Numbered from the stretch's first letter, positions 1-8,912 are shown. The stretch is DNA of 64,000 bases from Cryobacterium sp. GrIS_2_6 (GCF_035984545.1 NZ_JAXCHP010000001.1:62001-126000); one strand, 5' to 3'. The notes: generated from the letters alone by a model not told the origin. A program made the numbers and translations.

Positions 1-396
1 ATTCAGGTGTCCGGCAGCGGGGACCTCGCCAACTGGACGATCCCCGGCAAGATGATCAAGGGAATGGGCGGCGCGATGGACCTCGTCGCGGGAACCCCGC
101 GGGTGGTCGTGCTGACCGAACACGTGGCCCGGGACGGCGCCTCCAAGATCGTGACCGAGTGCAGCCTGCCGCTGACCGGCGTCGGGGTCGTGAACCGGAT
201 CATCTCCGACCTCGCTGTCTTCGACGTGACAGAGACCGGGCTCGTGCTGCGTCGCCGCGCCCCCGGGGTCACCCTCGAGGAGCTCCGCGCCTGCACCGAA
301 CCGGACTTCACCGTTTCGGAGACGGAGACGGAAACCGACACCGCAACCGACACCGCAACCGACACCGCAACCGACCAGAAAGCAGTGCGACTGTGA
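1..396 (+). CDS. 3-oxoacid CoA-transferase subunit B, C-terminal part (5' end outside window)
   Basis: Open from the first base; about 131 residues are visible. The segment [14 protein letters not shown] followed by the EC-LPLTG block and [11 protein letters not shown] matches the C-terminal half of the B subunit of 3-oxoacid/3-oxoadipate CoA-transferases, which move CoA from succinyl-CoA or acetyl-CoA onto ketoacids. The catalytic glutamate lies upstream of the window, so the substrate cannot be assigned. The last about 25 residues are a Thr/Asp/Ala-rich tail encoded by a 12-bp tandem repeat (337-372) that is unusual for the family. The stop codon overlaps the GTG start of the thiolase by four bases (GTGA), so the two are almost certainly one operon feeding ketoacyl-CoA thiolysis. 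Confidence 0.88.
   Translation: MQVSGSGDLANWTIPGKMIKGMGGAMDLVAGTPRVVVLTEHVARDGASKIVTECSLPLTGVGVVNRIISDLAVFDVTETGLVLRRRAPGVTLEELRACTEPDFTVSETETETDTATDTATDTATDQKAVRL
337..372 (+). repeat. 12-bp in-frame tandem repeat, 3 copies
   Basis: GACACCGCAACC is repeated three times exactly. It encodes DTAT units at the C-terminal tail of the CoA-transferase subunit. It is preceded by a short GAGACG-type hexamer repeat. Confidence 0.9.
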
Positions 397-1586
397 GCCT
401 CCAGGAACAATTCGGCACCGACGTCCTCCTCGCCGGCTGGGGGCACAGCCGTTTCGGCAAACTCAGCGACGACACCCTCGAGACCCTGATCGTGCAGGTC
501 GCCGCCGAGGCGATCGCGAACTCCGGTGTCGACGCCGGCGAGATCGACGAGATCTACCTCGGCCAGTTCAACTCCGGGCTCGTTCCGCTTGCCTTCGCGT
601 CTTCGCTCGCGTTGCAGACAGACCCGGCGCTCGCGTACGTTCCGGCCACCCGGGTCGAGAACGCCTGCGCCTCCGGCTCGGCCGCGTTCCAGCAGGGCGT
701 CAAGTCCCTGCTCGCCGGCACGGCCAGGACCGTCCTCGTGATCGGGGCGGAGAAGATGACGGATGCCTCGTCCGAGCGGGTGGGATCTGCGCTGCTCGGC
801 GCCGACTACGACCTCGCGGGCCAGCCGTCGACATCCGGTTTCGCCGGTCTCTTCGCGGTCGTCGCCGAGGCATACGCCGAGCGCTACGGAGACGTCGGCG
901 ACGTGCTCGGCTCCATCGCAGCCAAGAACCACCGCAACGGCGTCGACAACCCCTTCGCCCAGCTGCGCAAGGACCTCGGCGAGGACTTCTGCCGCACCGT
1001 CTCGGAGAAGAACCCGATCGTGGCCGGGCCGCTCCGGCGCACCGACTGCTCCCCGGTCTCCGACGGGGCCGCCGCGATCGTACTCACGACCGGGGCGCCC
1101 CGCCGCTCCGGAGCCGCGACCGATCCCGTGCGGCTCACCGGCTTCGGCCAGGCCAACGACTTCCTGCCCGCCGCCCGCCGCGACCCCACCGCCTTCGCGG
1201 CGACCCGGATCTCGTTCGAACGCGCCCTGCGGATGGCGGGGGTGGGCCTTGACGAGCTCGACTTCGCCGAGGTGCACGACTGCTTCACGATCGCCGAGCT
1301 GATCATGTACGAGGCGATGGGGCTCACCCCGCCCGGCGAGGGCCGTCGGGCCGTCGAGGAGGGCTGGGTGTACCGCAGCGGCAGGCTCCCGGTCAACATC
1401 TCCGGCGGCCTCAAGGCGAAGGGCCACCCGGTCGGGGCGACGGGGGTGTCGCAGCACGTCGTGTCCGCGATGCAGCTCACCGGCACCGCCGGCGCCATGC
1501 AGCTCGATGCCCCGCGTCGTGCGCTCGTGCAGAACATGGGCGGAGTCGGCGTCGCGAACTACGTGAGCGTGCTCGAGGCGGTCTGA
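393..1586 (+). CDS. Thiolase, SCP-x type (acetyl-CoA acetyltransferase family)
   Basis: A 397-residue protein with GTG start at 393, chosen because it overlaps the upstream TGA (GTGA) and begins exactly at the conserved N-terminus. It carries the thiolase triad: Cys92 in NACASG, His295 in EVHDCFT and His345 in [14 protein letters not shown]. The spacing and the HDCF motif are those of the SCP-x/sterol-carrier-type thiolases rather than of classical PhaA/FadA. Such enzymes cleave 3-oxoacyl-CoA, often branched or steroid side-chain substrates; this family is known, the exact substrate is not. Translational coupling to a CoA-transferase B subunit suggests a catabolic operon in which a ketoacid is activated and then thiolysed. 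Confidence 0.88.
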   Translation: MSLQEQFGTDVLLAGWGHSRFGKLSDDTLETLIVQVAAEAIANSGVDAGEIDEIYLGQFNSGLVPLAFASSLALQTDPALAYVPATRVENACASGSAAFQQGVKSLLAGTARTVLVIGAEKMTDASSERVGSALLGADYDLAGQPSTSGFAGLFAVVAEAYAERYGDVGDVLGSIAAKNHRNGVDNPFAQLRKDLGEDFCRTVSEKNPIVAGPLRRTDCSPVSDGAAAIVLTTGAPRRSGAATDPVRLTGFGQANDFLPAARRDPTAFAATRISFERALRMAGVGLDELDFAEVHDCFTIAELIMYEAMGLTPPGEGRRAVEEGWVYRSGRLPVNISGGLKAKGHPVGATGVSQHVVSAMQLTGTAGAMQLDAPRRALVQNMGGVGVANYVSVLEAV

Positions 1587-1651
1587 CGCGGCATCCGCAG
1601 ACCGGTGTCGGGGGTGGCGGGTAGCCTCGGCCATGAACGAGGGAGCGGGGC

Positions 1652-2524
1652 ATGAGCGGCACAGGCATCCCGGCAGGAGGCGGCGGCGCTGCTGACGCGG
1701 GCACTGCGGATGCGGGCACTGCGGATGCGGGCACTCCGGATGCGGGCACTCCGGATGCGGGCACTGCGGGCGGCGGCACGGCGGTGCGGTTCCGGTGCGG
1801 CCACGGTGCCCCGGCAGCGGATGCCCGCATCACTCTGCACCGGGACTGCCCGCTCTGCGTCCTGCTGCGCGAGACCCGGCGCACCCGGGCCCAGTTGGTG
1901 CGCCGGGCGGCGGCGGGTGCCCGCGTCGACATTGCGGGGGAGACCCGCATCGGTGCGGTCTACGAGTGGCTCTGCGAGCGGGGACACTCCCGGTACACCG
2001 CAACGGTGCGTGAGGCCCTGACCGGTTCGGGGTGCCCCAAGTGCCTCGTCAACGCCGCAGCGCCTGCGGCCGCCTTCGAAGGAGGAGTGCCCTTCATGAA
2101 GCCCGGGCTGCGGCTCGGCACCTCCGCGACCGAGCAACGGCTGCGGGTGGCGCTCGCGGAGCGCATCCGCCTGCCGCACCGGGTCAATGCCGTGCGCATC
2201 AGCGGCACCTTCTACGGAAAGCCCGAGGTCTGGCCGGACATCATCATTCCGGCGCTGCGGATCGCGATCGAATACGACGACCCTGGGCGCGACGGCCTGG
2301 CGCATCGCGGCCTCAAGGAGGCCTCAGACCGGGAGAAGGATGCGGCCCTGAACGAGGTCGGCTGGGAGGTGATCCGGGTGCGGGCCGGTGGGCTCACGGA
2401 GTTGGGCCGCCACAGCATCGTCTGCCGGACGGTGACGATGGCGGTCGTCGACCGGATCCTGGAACTCCTCGTCGAGATCCGGGGTTCCGAGGCCGTCTCC
2501 CGCATTCTGCGCGACTGGGCTTAA
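1652..2524 (+). CDS. Zinc-ribbon protein with Vsr/DUF559-like endonuclease-fold domain
   Basis: A 290-residue protein. After a repetitive N-terminus (DAGTA/DAGTP repeats, residues about 15-40) come two cysteine/histidine clusters, C-x-H followed by CPLC and C-x(3)-H followed by CPKC. This is the pattern of the short zinc-ribbon units (DUF4379-like) found in tandem in actinobacterial proteins. The C-terminal about 130 residues contain WPDIIIPALRIAIEYDD and the block KDAALNEVGWEVIRVR, which resemble the beta-core of very-short-patch-repair/DUF559 endonucleases (E-x-D on one strand and a following GW-VIRVR strand). DNA binding or nicking is therefore inferred, not shown. ATG 1652 is the first start after the thiolase. 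A 3' hairpin follows. No partner gene is evident. Confidence 0.7.
   Translation: MSGTGIPAGGGGAADAGTADAGTADAGTPDAGTPDAGTAGGGTAVRFRCGHGAPAADARITLHRDCPLCVLLRETRRTRAQLVRRAAAGARVDIAGETRIGAVYEWLCERGHSRYTATVREALTGSGCPKCLVNAAAPAAAFEGGVPFMKPGLRLGTSATEQRLRVALAERIRLPHRVNAVRISGTFYGKPEVWPDIIIPALRIAIEYDDPGRDGLAHRGLKEASDREKDAALNEVGWEVIRVRAGGLTELGRHSIVCRTVTMAVVDRILELLVEIRGSEAVSRILRDWA
1694..1768 (+). repeat. 15-bp in-frame tandem repeat, 5 copies
   Basis: Five near-perfect copies of GATGCGGGCACTGCG (variants at the last codon, GCG/CCG) encode DAGTA/DAGTP near the N-terminus of the zinc-ribbon protein. Confidence 0.9.
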
Positions 2525-2531
2525 CGGAAGA

Positions 2532-2565
2532 AGGGTGCCGCCCTGCCGAAGCGGGACAGCACCCT
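2532..2565. terminator. Hairpin between convergent genes
   Basis: AGGGTGC (2532-2538) pairs with GCACCCT (2559-2565), with further GC pairing inside. It lies between the stop of the zinc-ribbon gene and the stop of the convergent Lys-rich small gene. There is no clear U tract, as is usual in high-GC actinobacteria. Confidence 0.6.
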
Positions 2566-2603
2566 GTCTGCAGTGAAACTGCGTGAAACTAATCGGGCGG
2601 AGG

Positions 2604-2726
2604 CTAGGCCTTCCGTGCCTTCTCGGCCGTCTCGTTGGACTTGGCGTGCTTGTCGGCACGCTTCTCCTTGAGAGATTTTCCGGCGACCTTCTTGGTCGCG
2701 TCCTTCTTGGGTGATTTGTCAGCCAT
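2604..2726 (-). CDS. Small Lys/Ala-rich basic protein (40 aa)
   Basis: A 40-residue, strongly charged protein starting MADKSPKKDATKK, rich in Lys and Ala, with no hydrophobic core and probably disordered or helical. The ATG at 2726 is preceded by a good AAGGAG ribosome binding site, which is why this short frame is chosen over the longer overlapping frame. Similar short basic proteins are common hypothetical genes in Micrococcales; their function is unknown. A nucleic-acid-associated role is only a guess from charge. Confidence 0.65.
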   Translation of the reverse strand: MADKSPKKDATKKVAGKSLKEKRADKHAKSNETAEKARKA

Positions 2727-2876
2727 GTGCACTCCTTCGACCCGAGCCCCAGCGGCATCGTCTTCCTTGACCCTACGCGGAATCGCTGGGAACGGCATCC
2801 GCTCGGCCCGGCCCTTGTGCCCGGGCGCGCCGGTCGTAGGCTGTGTGCGACCAGCCACCTGAGGGATTGAGGGAAT

Positions 2877-3119
2877 ATGAGCGAGAACGACACGTACCGG
2901 GCGATCTTCTACGGCGCCAACCCGATCGCCGCGGGAACCGAACACGAACTGAAATACGTCAACGGCGAATATGCCCAGGAGGTCACCCTCGAAGTCGAGG
3001 AGGACGGGCAGATCGTGCGGCGCGTCTTCACGCTCGGGCACGTCACCGAGGAACCGATCTCGTACCGCTACGTCGAGGACCTCCACGACGAAACCGGAGA
3101 GGCCGACGTCCCGAACTGA
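2877..3119 (+). CDS. Hypothetical protein, 80 aa
   Basis: An 80-residue acidic soluble protein (starts MSENDTYRAIFYGANPI, ends GEADVPN) with alternating beta-strand-like segments and no signal peptide, cysteines or recognisable motif. The ATG is preceded by GAGGGAAT. It stands alone between the divergent Lys-rich gene and the convergent ThrE-type exporter. A palindromic element follows 31 bp after its stop. The family is not recognised. Confidence 0.6.
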   Translation: MSENDTYRAIFYGANPIAAGTEHELKYVNGEYAQEVTLEVEEDGQIVRRVFTLGHVTEEPISYRYVEDLHDETGEADVPN

Positions 3120-3150
3120 CCCCGGGCTGCCGAACGGACAGGAGGTGTTC

Positions 3151-3198
3151 CGTTCCGGTCGAGAGAAACGCGCGGAACGGGCACTCTCGACCGGAACG
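3151..3198. repeat. Palindromic element, family D copy 1
   Basis: Perfect 15-bp arms (CGTTCCGGTCGAGAG / CTCTCGACCGGAACG) are separated by 18 bp. The element sits between two convergent genes, so it could terminate both. A second copy with the same arms and an 18-bp spacer lies inside a coding frame at 47038-47079. Confidence 0.85.
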
Positions 3199-3213
3199 GT
3201 GCACGTTGCGTCG

Positions 3214-4560
3214 CTAGATGCGCTTGCCCGGGCTGCGGCTGAGCCGCACGGGGAGCGCCATCAGCGGACCCACGAAGCGGCGCTGTAGCCTGCGTGCCGG
3301 ACCCCAGACGAACTGCACGAGGTACTGGGCGAGGATCGCCCCTGCTGCCAGCGCCACGGCGACCGCACCGGCGGTCAGCATGCTGAGCACGCCGTCGATG
3401 TTGCCGTCCGAGAGCTGCAGCAGGCCGCTGAACAGGGTCAGCCCCGGCACGAGCGGCACGAGTGCCGTCACGACGATCACGAGCGGGGGCGTGCGCACGA
3501 CCCGCGAGGTGAGCGCAGCGGCGAGCCCCACTCCGACGGCCGCAGCCGCCGACGACCAGACCAGCCCGAAGCCCGCGCTCGTGCCAGCCAGGTACAGGAG
3601 TTCGGCGAGCGCCCCGAGGAGGCAGACGACCCAGTAGGCGCGCCACGGCACCTGCACCGCGAGCGCGAAGCCCACGACGATGACGACGGATGCCGCGAGC
3701 AGCGCGGCCACGTCGGCGAACGTCAACGCGACGTTGCCATTCACCCTCAGCACCAGGCCGAAGCGGGCGAGGAGGAGCGATGCCCCCGCGACGCCGGTCA
3801 CGAGGCCGCCGGTGATGAGGAGTGCCTCCATCATGCGGGCGGTTCCGGTGAGGTAGAAGCCGGACAGGGTGTCGTGGACCGCGCCGAAGGTCGTGACCCC
3901 GGCGAGCAGCATGATGATCGTCGCGATCACGACGAGGGAGGGATTCGCGGACGGGTCGACGAGCGCGACGACGGCGGCCGTCATCGGGCCGATGGCCCCG
4001 CCGACGACGTTCTGGTAGAAGACCGGCACCTGTCGCCGGTCGAGCGCCGTCGTGATCAGGTCGATGAAGAAGGTCGCGATGAACGCGGCGACGAGCACGG
4101 TGAGGCCGCCCCCGATCAGTACGGCAGCGCCGGCGCCGACGAGGCTCCAGCCGAGCCGACGCCAGAGTGCGGTGACCTGGGGCCGGGCGCTCACGATGGT
4201 CGCGAGGGCCTTGCGCGCGTCGGCGACATCGATGGGATTCTCGATGAGTTCGGCGATCAGCTCACTCGTGGCGGTCAGCTTCCCGTAGTTGAGCGAGCGG
4301 TACTTGACGTTGCGGCTGCGCGTGATCGACTCGTGCGTGCCCGGATCCTCGTGGGTGAGGGCGATGATCGTGTGCGTCACGTTCGCCTCGGTGCCCTTGA
4401 GCCCGTACGCGCGGGTGATCGCTTCCATCGCGGCGGTGGCGTCCTCGGCGCCGGCACCGGCGGCGAAGATGACCTCGGCGAGGCGCATGGTCAGGTCGAG
4501 GACCGCGCGGGTGTAGCCCGCGTTGTCGAAGACCCCGATGCTGACGGTGGCGTCAGACAT
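3214..4560 (-). CDS. Threonine/serine exporter, ThrE family
   Basis: A 448-residue membrane protein. Residues about 1-135 are a cytoplasmic domain with the ThrE/DUF1212-type segment RLAEVIFAAGAGAEDATAAM. It is followed by about ten hydrophobic helices in two groups (ThrE plus DUF3815-type halves fused, as in Corynebacterium ThrE). Members of the family export threonine and serine by proton antiport; here this is inferred from family membership. The ATG at 4560 is the natural start (MSDATVSIGVFDNAGYTRAV). It ends with a basic tail (RRLQRRF...SPGKRI). The gene upstream on the same strand is a DUF4349 lipoprotein separated by 67 bp, and the two may be cotranscribed. Confidence 0.85.
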   Translation of the reverse strand: MSDATVSIGVFDNAGYTRAVLDLTMRLAEVIFAAGAGAEDATAAMEAITRAYGLKGTEANVTHTIIALTHEDPGTHESITRSRNVKYRSLNYGKLTATSELIAELIENPIDVADARKALATIVSARPQVTALWRRLGWSLVGAGAAVLIGGGLTVLVAAFIATFFIDLITTALDRRQVPVFYQNVVGGAIGPMTAAVVALVDPSANPSLVVIATIIMLLAGVTTFGAVHDTLSGFYLTGTARMMEALLITGGLVTGVAGASLLLARFGLVLRVNGNVALTFADVAALLAASVVIVVGFALAVQVPWRAYWVVCLLGALAELLYLAGTSAGFGLVWSSAAAAVGVGLAAALTSRVVRTPPLVIVVTALVPLVPGLTLFSGLLQLSDGNIDGVLSMLTAGAVAVALAAGAILAQYLVQFVWGPARRLQRRFVGPLMALPVRLSRSPGKRI

Positions 4561-4627
4561 CCGTTCGACGTACCTTTGTGGGGCCCGGCGGGGAGCGGTG
4601 GGGGGTGGAGTGGGTCACCCCCCAAGC

Positions 4628-5536
4628 CTAAGCAGCCTTTCCCTTGCGCCGGGACATCCGCACGATGAGGATCACGATGAGCGCGGTCACGCCGAGGAGT
4701 GCGATCCACGGCAGCGCGTAGCCGATGCCGACGAGCGCGGCGCCGAGCGCGCCGACCAGCGCCGCCCAGCCGGCCCCGATCGCGGTCCAGAAGTCGCCGG
4801 GGGCGCCGGGCGCGACGGCGCCCGTTGAGTAGAGGGAGAGCGTGATCGACGAGAAGTCGACCTGATCTGACAGGAAATTGCGCTGCGACTGCAGGCTTTC
4901 GAGGTCCGCCTGCCGCTGGGAGAGCGTGCCCTCGATCGCGATCAGGTCTGTCGTCGTCGCCTGCTGCATCAGTGCGAGCAGCCGGTCGACGGAGGTCTTC
5001 AGGGCGGTGATGCGGGCATCGAGGTCCTGGGTCTGCTGGGTGATGTCCGAGGCGTTGAGCGACACGGAGTTGAGGGTGCCGAGCTTCTTCAGGTCGGTCA
5101 CCGTGCGGTCGAGGGCGGCGGCCGGGATGCGCAGGGTGAGGGTTGCGCTGGCCGGCTGGTTGTCGGTCGCGGGGTTCTCGGTGCGGCTGTCGATGCGGCC
5201 GCCGGCCTGCTCGGTGATCGTCACGGCGTCCTGCGTCGCTTTGATCGGGTCTTTTGCCGTGACCGACATCGATCCCGTCATAATCACGTCCCGTTGGCCC
5301 GAGGCGACTTCGCTCGTGCTGCCGGCGACGGTGCCCGAGGTGGCGCTCCCGGCGGCGTCTCCGGCTTGCGGGGCCCCGACGATCCCGGAATCCTTGGTCG
5401 TTCCCTCGCCCGTCGCGGCGCCGGTTCCGGGGTTCGTCACGGACGAGCCGGCATCGTTCGACGAACCGGAGGCGGAGCATCCGGCCAGCAGGAGCACGGC
5501 GGCGAGGAGCGCTGCGGCGGCGGGAAAACTTTTCAT
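4628..5536 (-). CDS. DUF4349 membrane-anchored lipoprotein
   Basis: A 302-residue protein with a signal peptide and lipobox (LLLAGC, Cys20), a Ser/Gly/Thr-rich linker, and the conserved DUF4349 core beginning at RDVIMTGSMSVTAKDP. A coiled-coil segment follows (DITQQTQDLDARITAL through SQRQADLESLQSQRNFLSDQVDFSSI), then one C-terminal transmembrane helix and a basic end (RMSRRKGKAA). DUF4349 proteins are predicted extracytoplasmic and oligomeric; no enzymatic role is established. Having both a lipid anchor and a C-terminal membrane helix would tether both ends to the membrane. It lies directly upstream of the ThrE-type exporter on the same strand. Confidence 0.85.
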   Translation of the reverse strand: MKSFPAAAALLAAVLLLAGCSASGSSNDAGSSVTNPGTGAATGEGTTKDSGIVGAPQAGDAAGSATSGTVAGSTSEVASGQRDVIMTGSMSVTAKDPIKATQDAVTITEQAGGRIDSRTENPATDNQPASATLTLRIPAAALDRTVTDLKKLGTLNSVSLNASDITQQTQDLDARITALKTSVDRLLALMQQATTTDLIAIEGTLSQRQADLESLQSQRNFLSDQVDFSSITLSLYSTGAVAPGAPGDFWTAIGAGWAALVGALGAALVGIGYALPWIALLGVTALIVILIVRMSRRKGKAA

Positions 5537-5745
5537 GGGGCAACTTTATGGCGCACCCGGAGACCACTGTCTGGATGCGGTCTGGGAGTCGAATCACAAT
5601 CCCGTCTCGGTGCAGGGGCAGTTGTTAGTGTCGATTCATCGGCAAGGCAACGCCGGCCGAGTGCCACGGGACACACGATCCACGGGACACGCTCTCCCGG
5701 ACAGGCACGCTCCATGAGACACATTCGACACACAACGGAGGAAAC

Positions 5746-5967
5746 ATGGGATTCGCAGAGAACGCCAAGGACGCCCTCGACGCGACCGGACAGAAGATCA
5801 GCCGGACGTTCGAGGACACCAAAGACCGGATCGAAGACAAGGTCGACGAGATCAAGGCGGATGCCGAGGTCAAGCGCGCGGAGGCCGGCGTCAAGCACGC
5901 CGAGGCCGAGCGCGACGCGACGAAGGCCACCAAGGAGTTCAAGGAAGGCCTGCGCGACGATACTTGA
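5746..5967 (+). CDS. Small helical, highly charged protein (73 aa)
   Basis: A 73-residue protein composed almost entirely of Lys/Glu/Asp/Ala helix-forming residues with heptad-like spacing (IEDKVDEIKADAEVKRAEAGVKHAEAER is split here: IEDKVDEIKADAEVK then RAEAGVKHAEAER). It resembles CsbD/LEA-like stress proteins in composition but lacks a diagnostic motif. A strong GGAGG ribosome binding site lies before ATG 5746. It ends 3 bp before the start of an alpha/beta hydrolase, so the two are probably cotranscribed. The function is unknown; stress protection is speculative. Confidence 0.65.
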   Translation: MGFAENAKDALDATGQKISRTFEDTKDRIEDKVDEIKADAEVKRAEAGVKHAEAERDATKATKEFKEGLRDDT

Positions 5968-5970
5968 GTC

Positions 5971-6855
5971 ATGGGATGGTGGGGGGCGATGAGGGATCGG
6001 TTCCGTCGACGCCGCCCGCCCCTCCTGCACATCGCGACCGATGAAGGCACGGGGCCGGTCGTCATCCTCGTGCACGGCATTGCCAGTTCGTCCGTGACGT
6101 TCCGGGAACTGGTGCCGCTGCTCACCCCGCGGCACCGGGTCATCGCCGTCGACATCCTCGGCTTCGGCGAATCGCCGGCGCCCGAGGGCTGCGAGTACCT
6201 GCTTGAGGACCACGTCGAGGCGCTCGCCGCGACGATCCGCTCGCTCCGGCTGCGCGAGCCATTCGTGCTCGTCGGCCATTCCCTCGGCAGCCTCATCGTC
6301 GCCCGGCTCGCGGCGCTCCAGGCCTCACGGCGGGACCGTCGCATCCGGATCTCCCGGGTCGTGCTCGTGGGGCCGCCCGTGTACCTCTCACCCACGGAGA
6401 TCGGCGACCGCTGGGTGCGCGCCAGGGTCAGCGTCTACCTGCGTGCATACGCCTTCCTGAGGGAGAACAAGGACTTCACCATCGGCAACGCCGCGATCAT
6501 CTCGCGGCTGCTGCCCAAGGGCGTGTTCGAGATCACCGAACGCAACTGGACCCCCTTCGTGAAGTCCCTCGAGCACTGCATCGAATCGCAGACTCTCGTG
6601 AGCGACATCGCGATCCTGCGCGTGCCCGTCGACGTCGTCTACGGCAGCCTCGACGCGTTCATCCAGTCGGGCAGCCTGACCGTGATCGAGCGGATGCGCC
6701 ACGTCACGATGCACCGCGTGGAGGCGAATGACCACCTGATCCGGCCGCGCCTGGCCCGGGAACTTGCCGCGGTCATCGAGACCGCGACCGGGGTCGACGG
6801 CCGACCGGTGGACCCGGAGGGGCCGCGCGCACCGGCATCCGCTGCCGCACGCTGA
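5971..6855 (+). CDS. Alpha/beta hydrolase
   Basis: A 294-residue serine hydrolase. The oxyanion-hole motif VHGIASSS lies near residue 30, and the nucleophile elbow GHSLGS is near residue 105. The catalytic His is probably in EANDHLIRPR near residue 252, with an acid in VVYGSLDAF. The N-terminus is basic (MRDRFRRRRP) with no signal peptide. ATG 5971 follows the preceding gene by 3 bp; an internal ATG at 5989 is an alternative start. Substrate is unknown; the fold covers esterases, lipases and C-C bond hydrolases. The C-terminal 25 residues are low-complexity and likely dispensable. Confidence 0.82.
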   Translation: MGWWGAMRDRFRRRRPPLLHIATDEGTGPVVILVHGIASSSVTFRELVPLLTPRHRVIAVDILGFGESPAPEGCEYLLEDHVEALAATIRSLRLREPFVLVGHSLGSLIVARLAALQASRRDRRIRISRVVLVGPPVYLSPTEIGDRWVRARVSVYLRAYAFLRENKDFTIGNAAIISRLLPKGVFEITERNWTPFVKSLEHCIESQTLVSDIAILRVPVDVVYGSLDAFIQSGSLTVIERMRHVTMHRVEANDHLIRPRLARELAAVIETATGVDGRPVDPEGPRAPASAAAR

Positions 6856-6889
6856 CCGGGGCGGCCGGGCGGATGATTATGCTGGGGAC

Positions 6890-7876
6890 ATGGACACACG
6901 CACCCTGGGAAGAACCGACCGAACCGTCTCCGTGATCGGGCTCGGAACCTGGCAACTGGGAGCGGACTGGGGGGACGTCAGCGAGGCCGATGCGACCGCC
7001 GTTCTCGCGGCATCCGCGAACGCCGGCGTCACCTTCTTCGACACCGCGGACGTCTACGGCGACGGACGCAGCGAGCAGATCATCGGGCGCTACCTCGCCT
7101 CTGCCGGCGTGGACGCCGGGATCACGGTCGCGACCAAGATGGGCCGCCGCGTCGACCAGCTCGCCGAGAACTATGTGCTCGCCAACTTCCGGGCCTGGAC
7201 CGAACGCTCCCGCCGCAACCTCGGCGTCGACACCCTCGACCTCGTGCAGTTGCACTGCCCGCCGAGCGCGGTCGTCGAGTCGGGCGAGGTCTACGACGCG
7301 CTCGACACCCTCGTCGCCGACGGCGCCATCGCCGCGTACGGCTTCAGCGTCGAGACCTGCGACCAGGCCCTCGCGGCGATCTCCCGCCCGGGCACCGCGA
7401 CGGTGCAGATCATCCTGAACGCGTTCCGGCTCAAGCCGCTCGACGCCGTGCTTCCCGCGGCCCGCGCCGCCGGGGTCGGCATCATCGCCCGGGTGCCGCT
7501 CGCGAGTGGTCTGCTCACCGGCAAGTACACCCGTGCCACGACCTTCGCCGAGAACGACCACCGCAACTACAACCGCGACGGCAGCCACTTCGACGTCGGC
7601 GAGACCTTCTCGGGCGTCGACTACGAGACCGGCCTCACGGCGGCCGCGGAGTTCGCCGCACTCGTTCCCGCCGGGCTCACGCCCGCACAGGCCGCGCTCG
7701 CCTGGGTCGCCCAGCAGGACGGCGTGAGCGCCGTCATCCCCGGCGCGCGCTCGATCGCGCAGGCGCAGGGCAACGCGGCCGCCGGGTCGGTTCCTCCGCT
7801 CAGCGCCGAGTTCCTCGCCGGTGTACGCGACATCTACGACCGCCTCCTCCGCGCCCAGATCCACCCGCGCTGGTAG
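6890..7876 (+). CDS. Aldo/keto reductase (general stress/tas-like subgroup)
   Basis: A 328-residue TIM-barrel NADPH oxidoreductase. Motifs: GLGTWQLG at the N-terminus, the catalytic Asp and Tyr in FFDTADVYGDGRSE, Lys in VATKMGR and His in LVQLHCPP. The C-terminal cofactor region is VIPGARSIAQAQGNAAA. ATG 6890 was chosen because it starts MDTRTLGRTDR, the family-typical N-terminus. It is 34 bp downstream of the hydrolase gene. Substrate is unknown; the group usually reduces small aldehydes or ketones. It is only distantly related to the other two aldo/keto reductases in the window. Confidence 0.88.
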   Translation: MDTRTLGRTDRTVSVIGLGTWQLGADWGDVSEADATAVLAASANAGVTFFDTADVYGDGRSEQIIGRYLASAGVDAGITVATKMGRRVDQLAENYVLANFRAWTERSRRNLGVDTLDLVQLHCPPSAVVESGEVYDALDTLVADGAIAAYGFSVETCDQALAAISRPGTATVQIILNAFRLKPLDAVLPAARAAGVGIIARVPLASGLLTGKYTRATTFAENDHRNYNRDGSHFDVGETFSGVDYETGLTAAAEFAALVPAGLTPAQAALAWVAQQDGVSAVIPGARSIAQAQGNAAAGSVPPLSAEFLAGVRDIYDRLLRAQIHPRW

Positions 7877-7883
7877 CACTCTC

Positions 7884-7947
7884 GCGGATGCTGGTGCGCG
7901 CGGATGCTGGAGCGTGCGGATGCTGGTGCGTGCGGGTGCTGGTGCGT
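7884..7947. repeat. 16-bp tandem repeat, 4 copies, intergenic
   Basis: Four near-identical 16-bp units (GCGGATGCTGGTGCGC with 1-2 changes each) start 8 bp after an aldo/keto reductase stop and end 23 bp before the stop of the convergent gene. Without spacers this is not a CRISPR. Each unit contains the GGATGC hexamer. Confidence 0.85.
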
Positions 7948-7969
7948 GCGGGGCGAGTGCGGGGGGCGA

Positions 7970-8794
7970 TCAGCCGAGGTCGTCGGGGTCTCGGCCGGTG
8001 CGCTCGCCGGAGTCGAGGGTCGCGATCGCGGCGAGGTCGGCCGCGTCCAGGCTGAAGTCGAAGACGTCGAGATTTTCCCGGATGCGGGACGGTGTCACCG
8101 ACTTCGGGATCACGATGTTCCCGAGGTCGAGGTGCCAGCGGATCACGACCTGCGCTGCTGACTTGCCGTAGCGGGCGCCGATGGCGTCGAGTGTCGGGTT
8201 GCCGATCGCCCTGCCGCGGGCGAGGGGCGACCAGTCTTCGGTGAGGATGCCGTTGGCGGCGTCGTAGGCACGGGCATCCGCTTGCGGCAGCCAGGGGTGC
8301 AGCTCGATCTGGTTGACCACGGGAACCACGTCGGTCTCGGCGAGAAGCCGGTCGAGGTGATGCGGGTGGAAGTTAGAGACACCGATCGAGCGGGCCCGCC
8401 CGTCGGCGCGGATCGCCTCGAGGGCCCGCCAGGTGTCGACGTACTTGTCCTGGCGTGGGGCCGGCCAGTGGATCAGGTACAGGTCGACGTAGTCGAGCCC
8501 GAGCTTGCCGAGGCTCTCGTCGAAGGCACGCAGGGTGCTGTCGTAGCCGTGGTCGGCGTTCCACACCTTGGTCGTCACGAAGACGTCGCCGCGGGGGAGT
8601 GCGGCCCGGGCGATGCCCTCGCCGACGCCGGCCTCATTGGCGTAGAGCGCCGCGGTGTCGACGTGCCGGTACCCGGACTCGAGCGCGACCTGCACCGCAT
8701 CGGCCGCGTCGGCATCCGGAATCTTGTACACCCCGAGCCCCAGCTGCGGGATGGAGTGGCCGTCGTGGAACTGCAACACGGGCGAGAAGGTCAT
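7970..8794 (-). CDS. Aldo/keto reductase, 2,5-diketo-D-gluconate reductase-like (AKR5-type)
   Basis: A 274-residue protein of the compact DkgA/AKR5 type. Motifs: GLGVYKIPD, catalytic Asp and Tyr in RHVDTAALYANE, Lys in VTTKVWN, His in LYLIHWPAP, and the NADPH loop [19 protein letters not shown]. It is clearly paralogous to the enzyme at 25545-26378, sharing GVSNF, QIELHP, RWHL and the ENLDVFDF end. ATG 8794 starts MTFSPVLQFHDGHSIPQLG. Its 5' flank contains a palindromic element (8826-8882). Physiological substrate unknown. Confidence 0.9.
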   Translation of the reverse strand: MTFSPVLQFHDGHSIPQLGLGVYKIPDADAADAVQVALESGYRHVDTAALYANEAGVGEGIARAALPRGDVFVTTKVWNADHGYDSTLRAFDESLGKLGLDYVDLYLIHWPAPRQDKYVDTWRALEAIRADGRARSIGVSNFHPHHLDRLLAETDVVPVVNQIELHPWLPQADARAYDAANGILTEDWSPLARGRAIGNPTLDAIGARYGKSAAQVVIRWHLDLGNIVIPKSVTPSRIRENLDVFDFSLDAADLAAIATLDSGERTGRDPDDLG

Positions 8795-8825
8795 GGGTCC
8801 ATTAAACCCGCCCGGCTGCTGACCA

Positions 8826-8882
8826 CGAAAGCGGGGGAATGGTCGGTTTGACGCGGTCTGAACGACGAGTCACCCGCTTTCG
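8826..8882. repeat. Palindromic element, family C (single copy here)
   Basis: Perfect 10-bp arms CGAAAGCGGG / CCCGCTTTCG over a total of 57 bp, the same length as family A. It lies between the start of the aldo/keto reductase gene and the IclR remnant. Confidence 0.7.
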
Positions 8883-8912
8883 CGAAAGGGGCGGCTCGGC
8901 GGGGTGCACGCT

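Noticed and set aside
3..1634. 543-codon minus-strand frame opposite the thiolase
   Set aside because: The plus strand encodes a complete thiolase with catalytic residues; the minus frame is an antisense shadow.
7884..7947. Possible CRISPR-like repeat array
   Set aside because: The 16-bp units are directly adjacent with no spacers and no cas genes; it is a simple tandem repeat.
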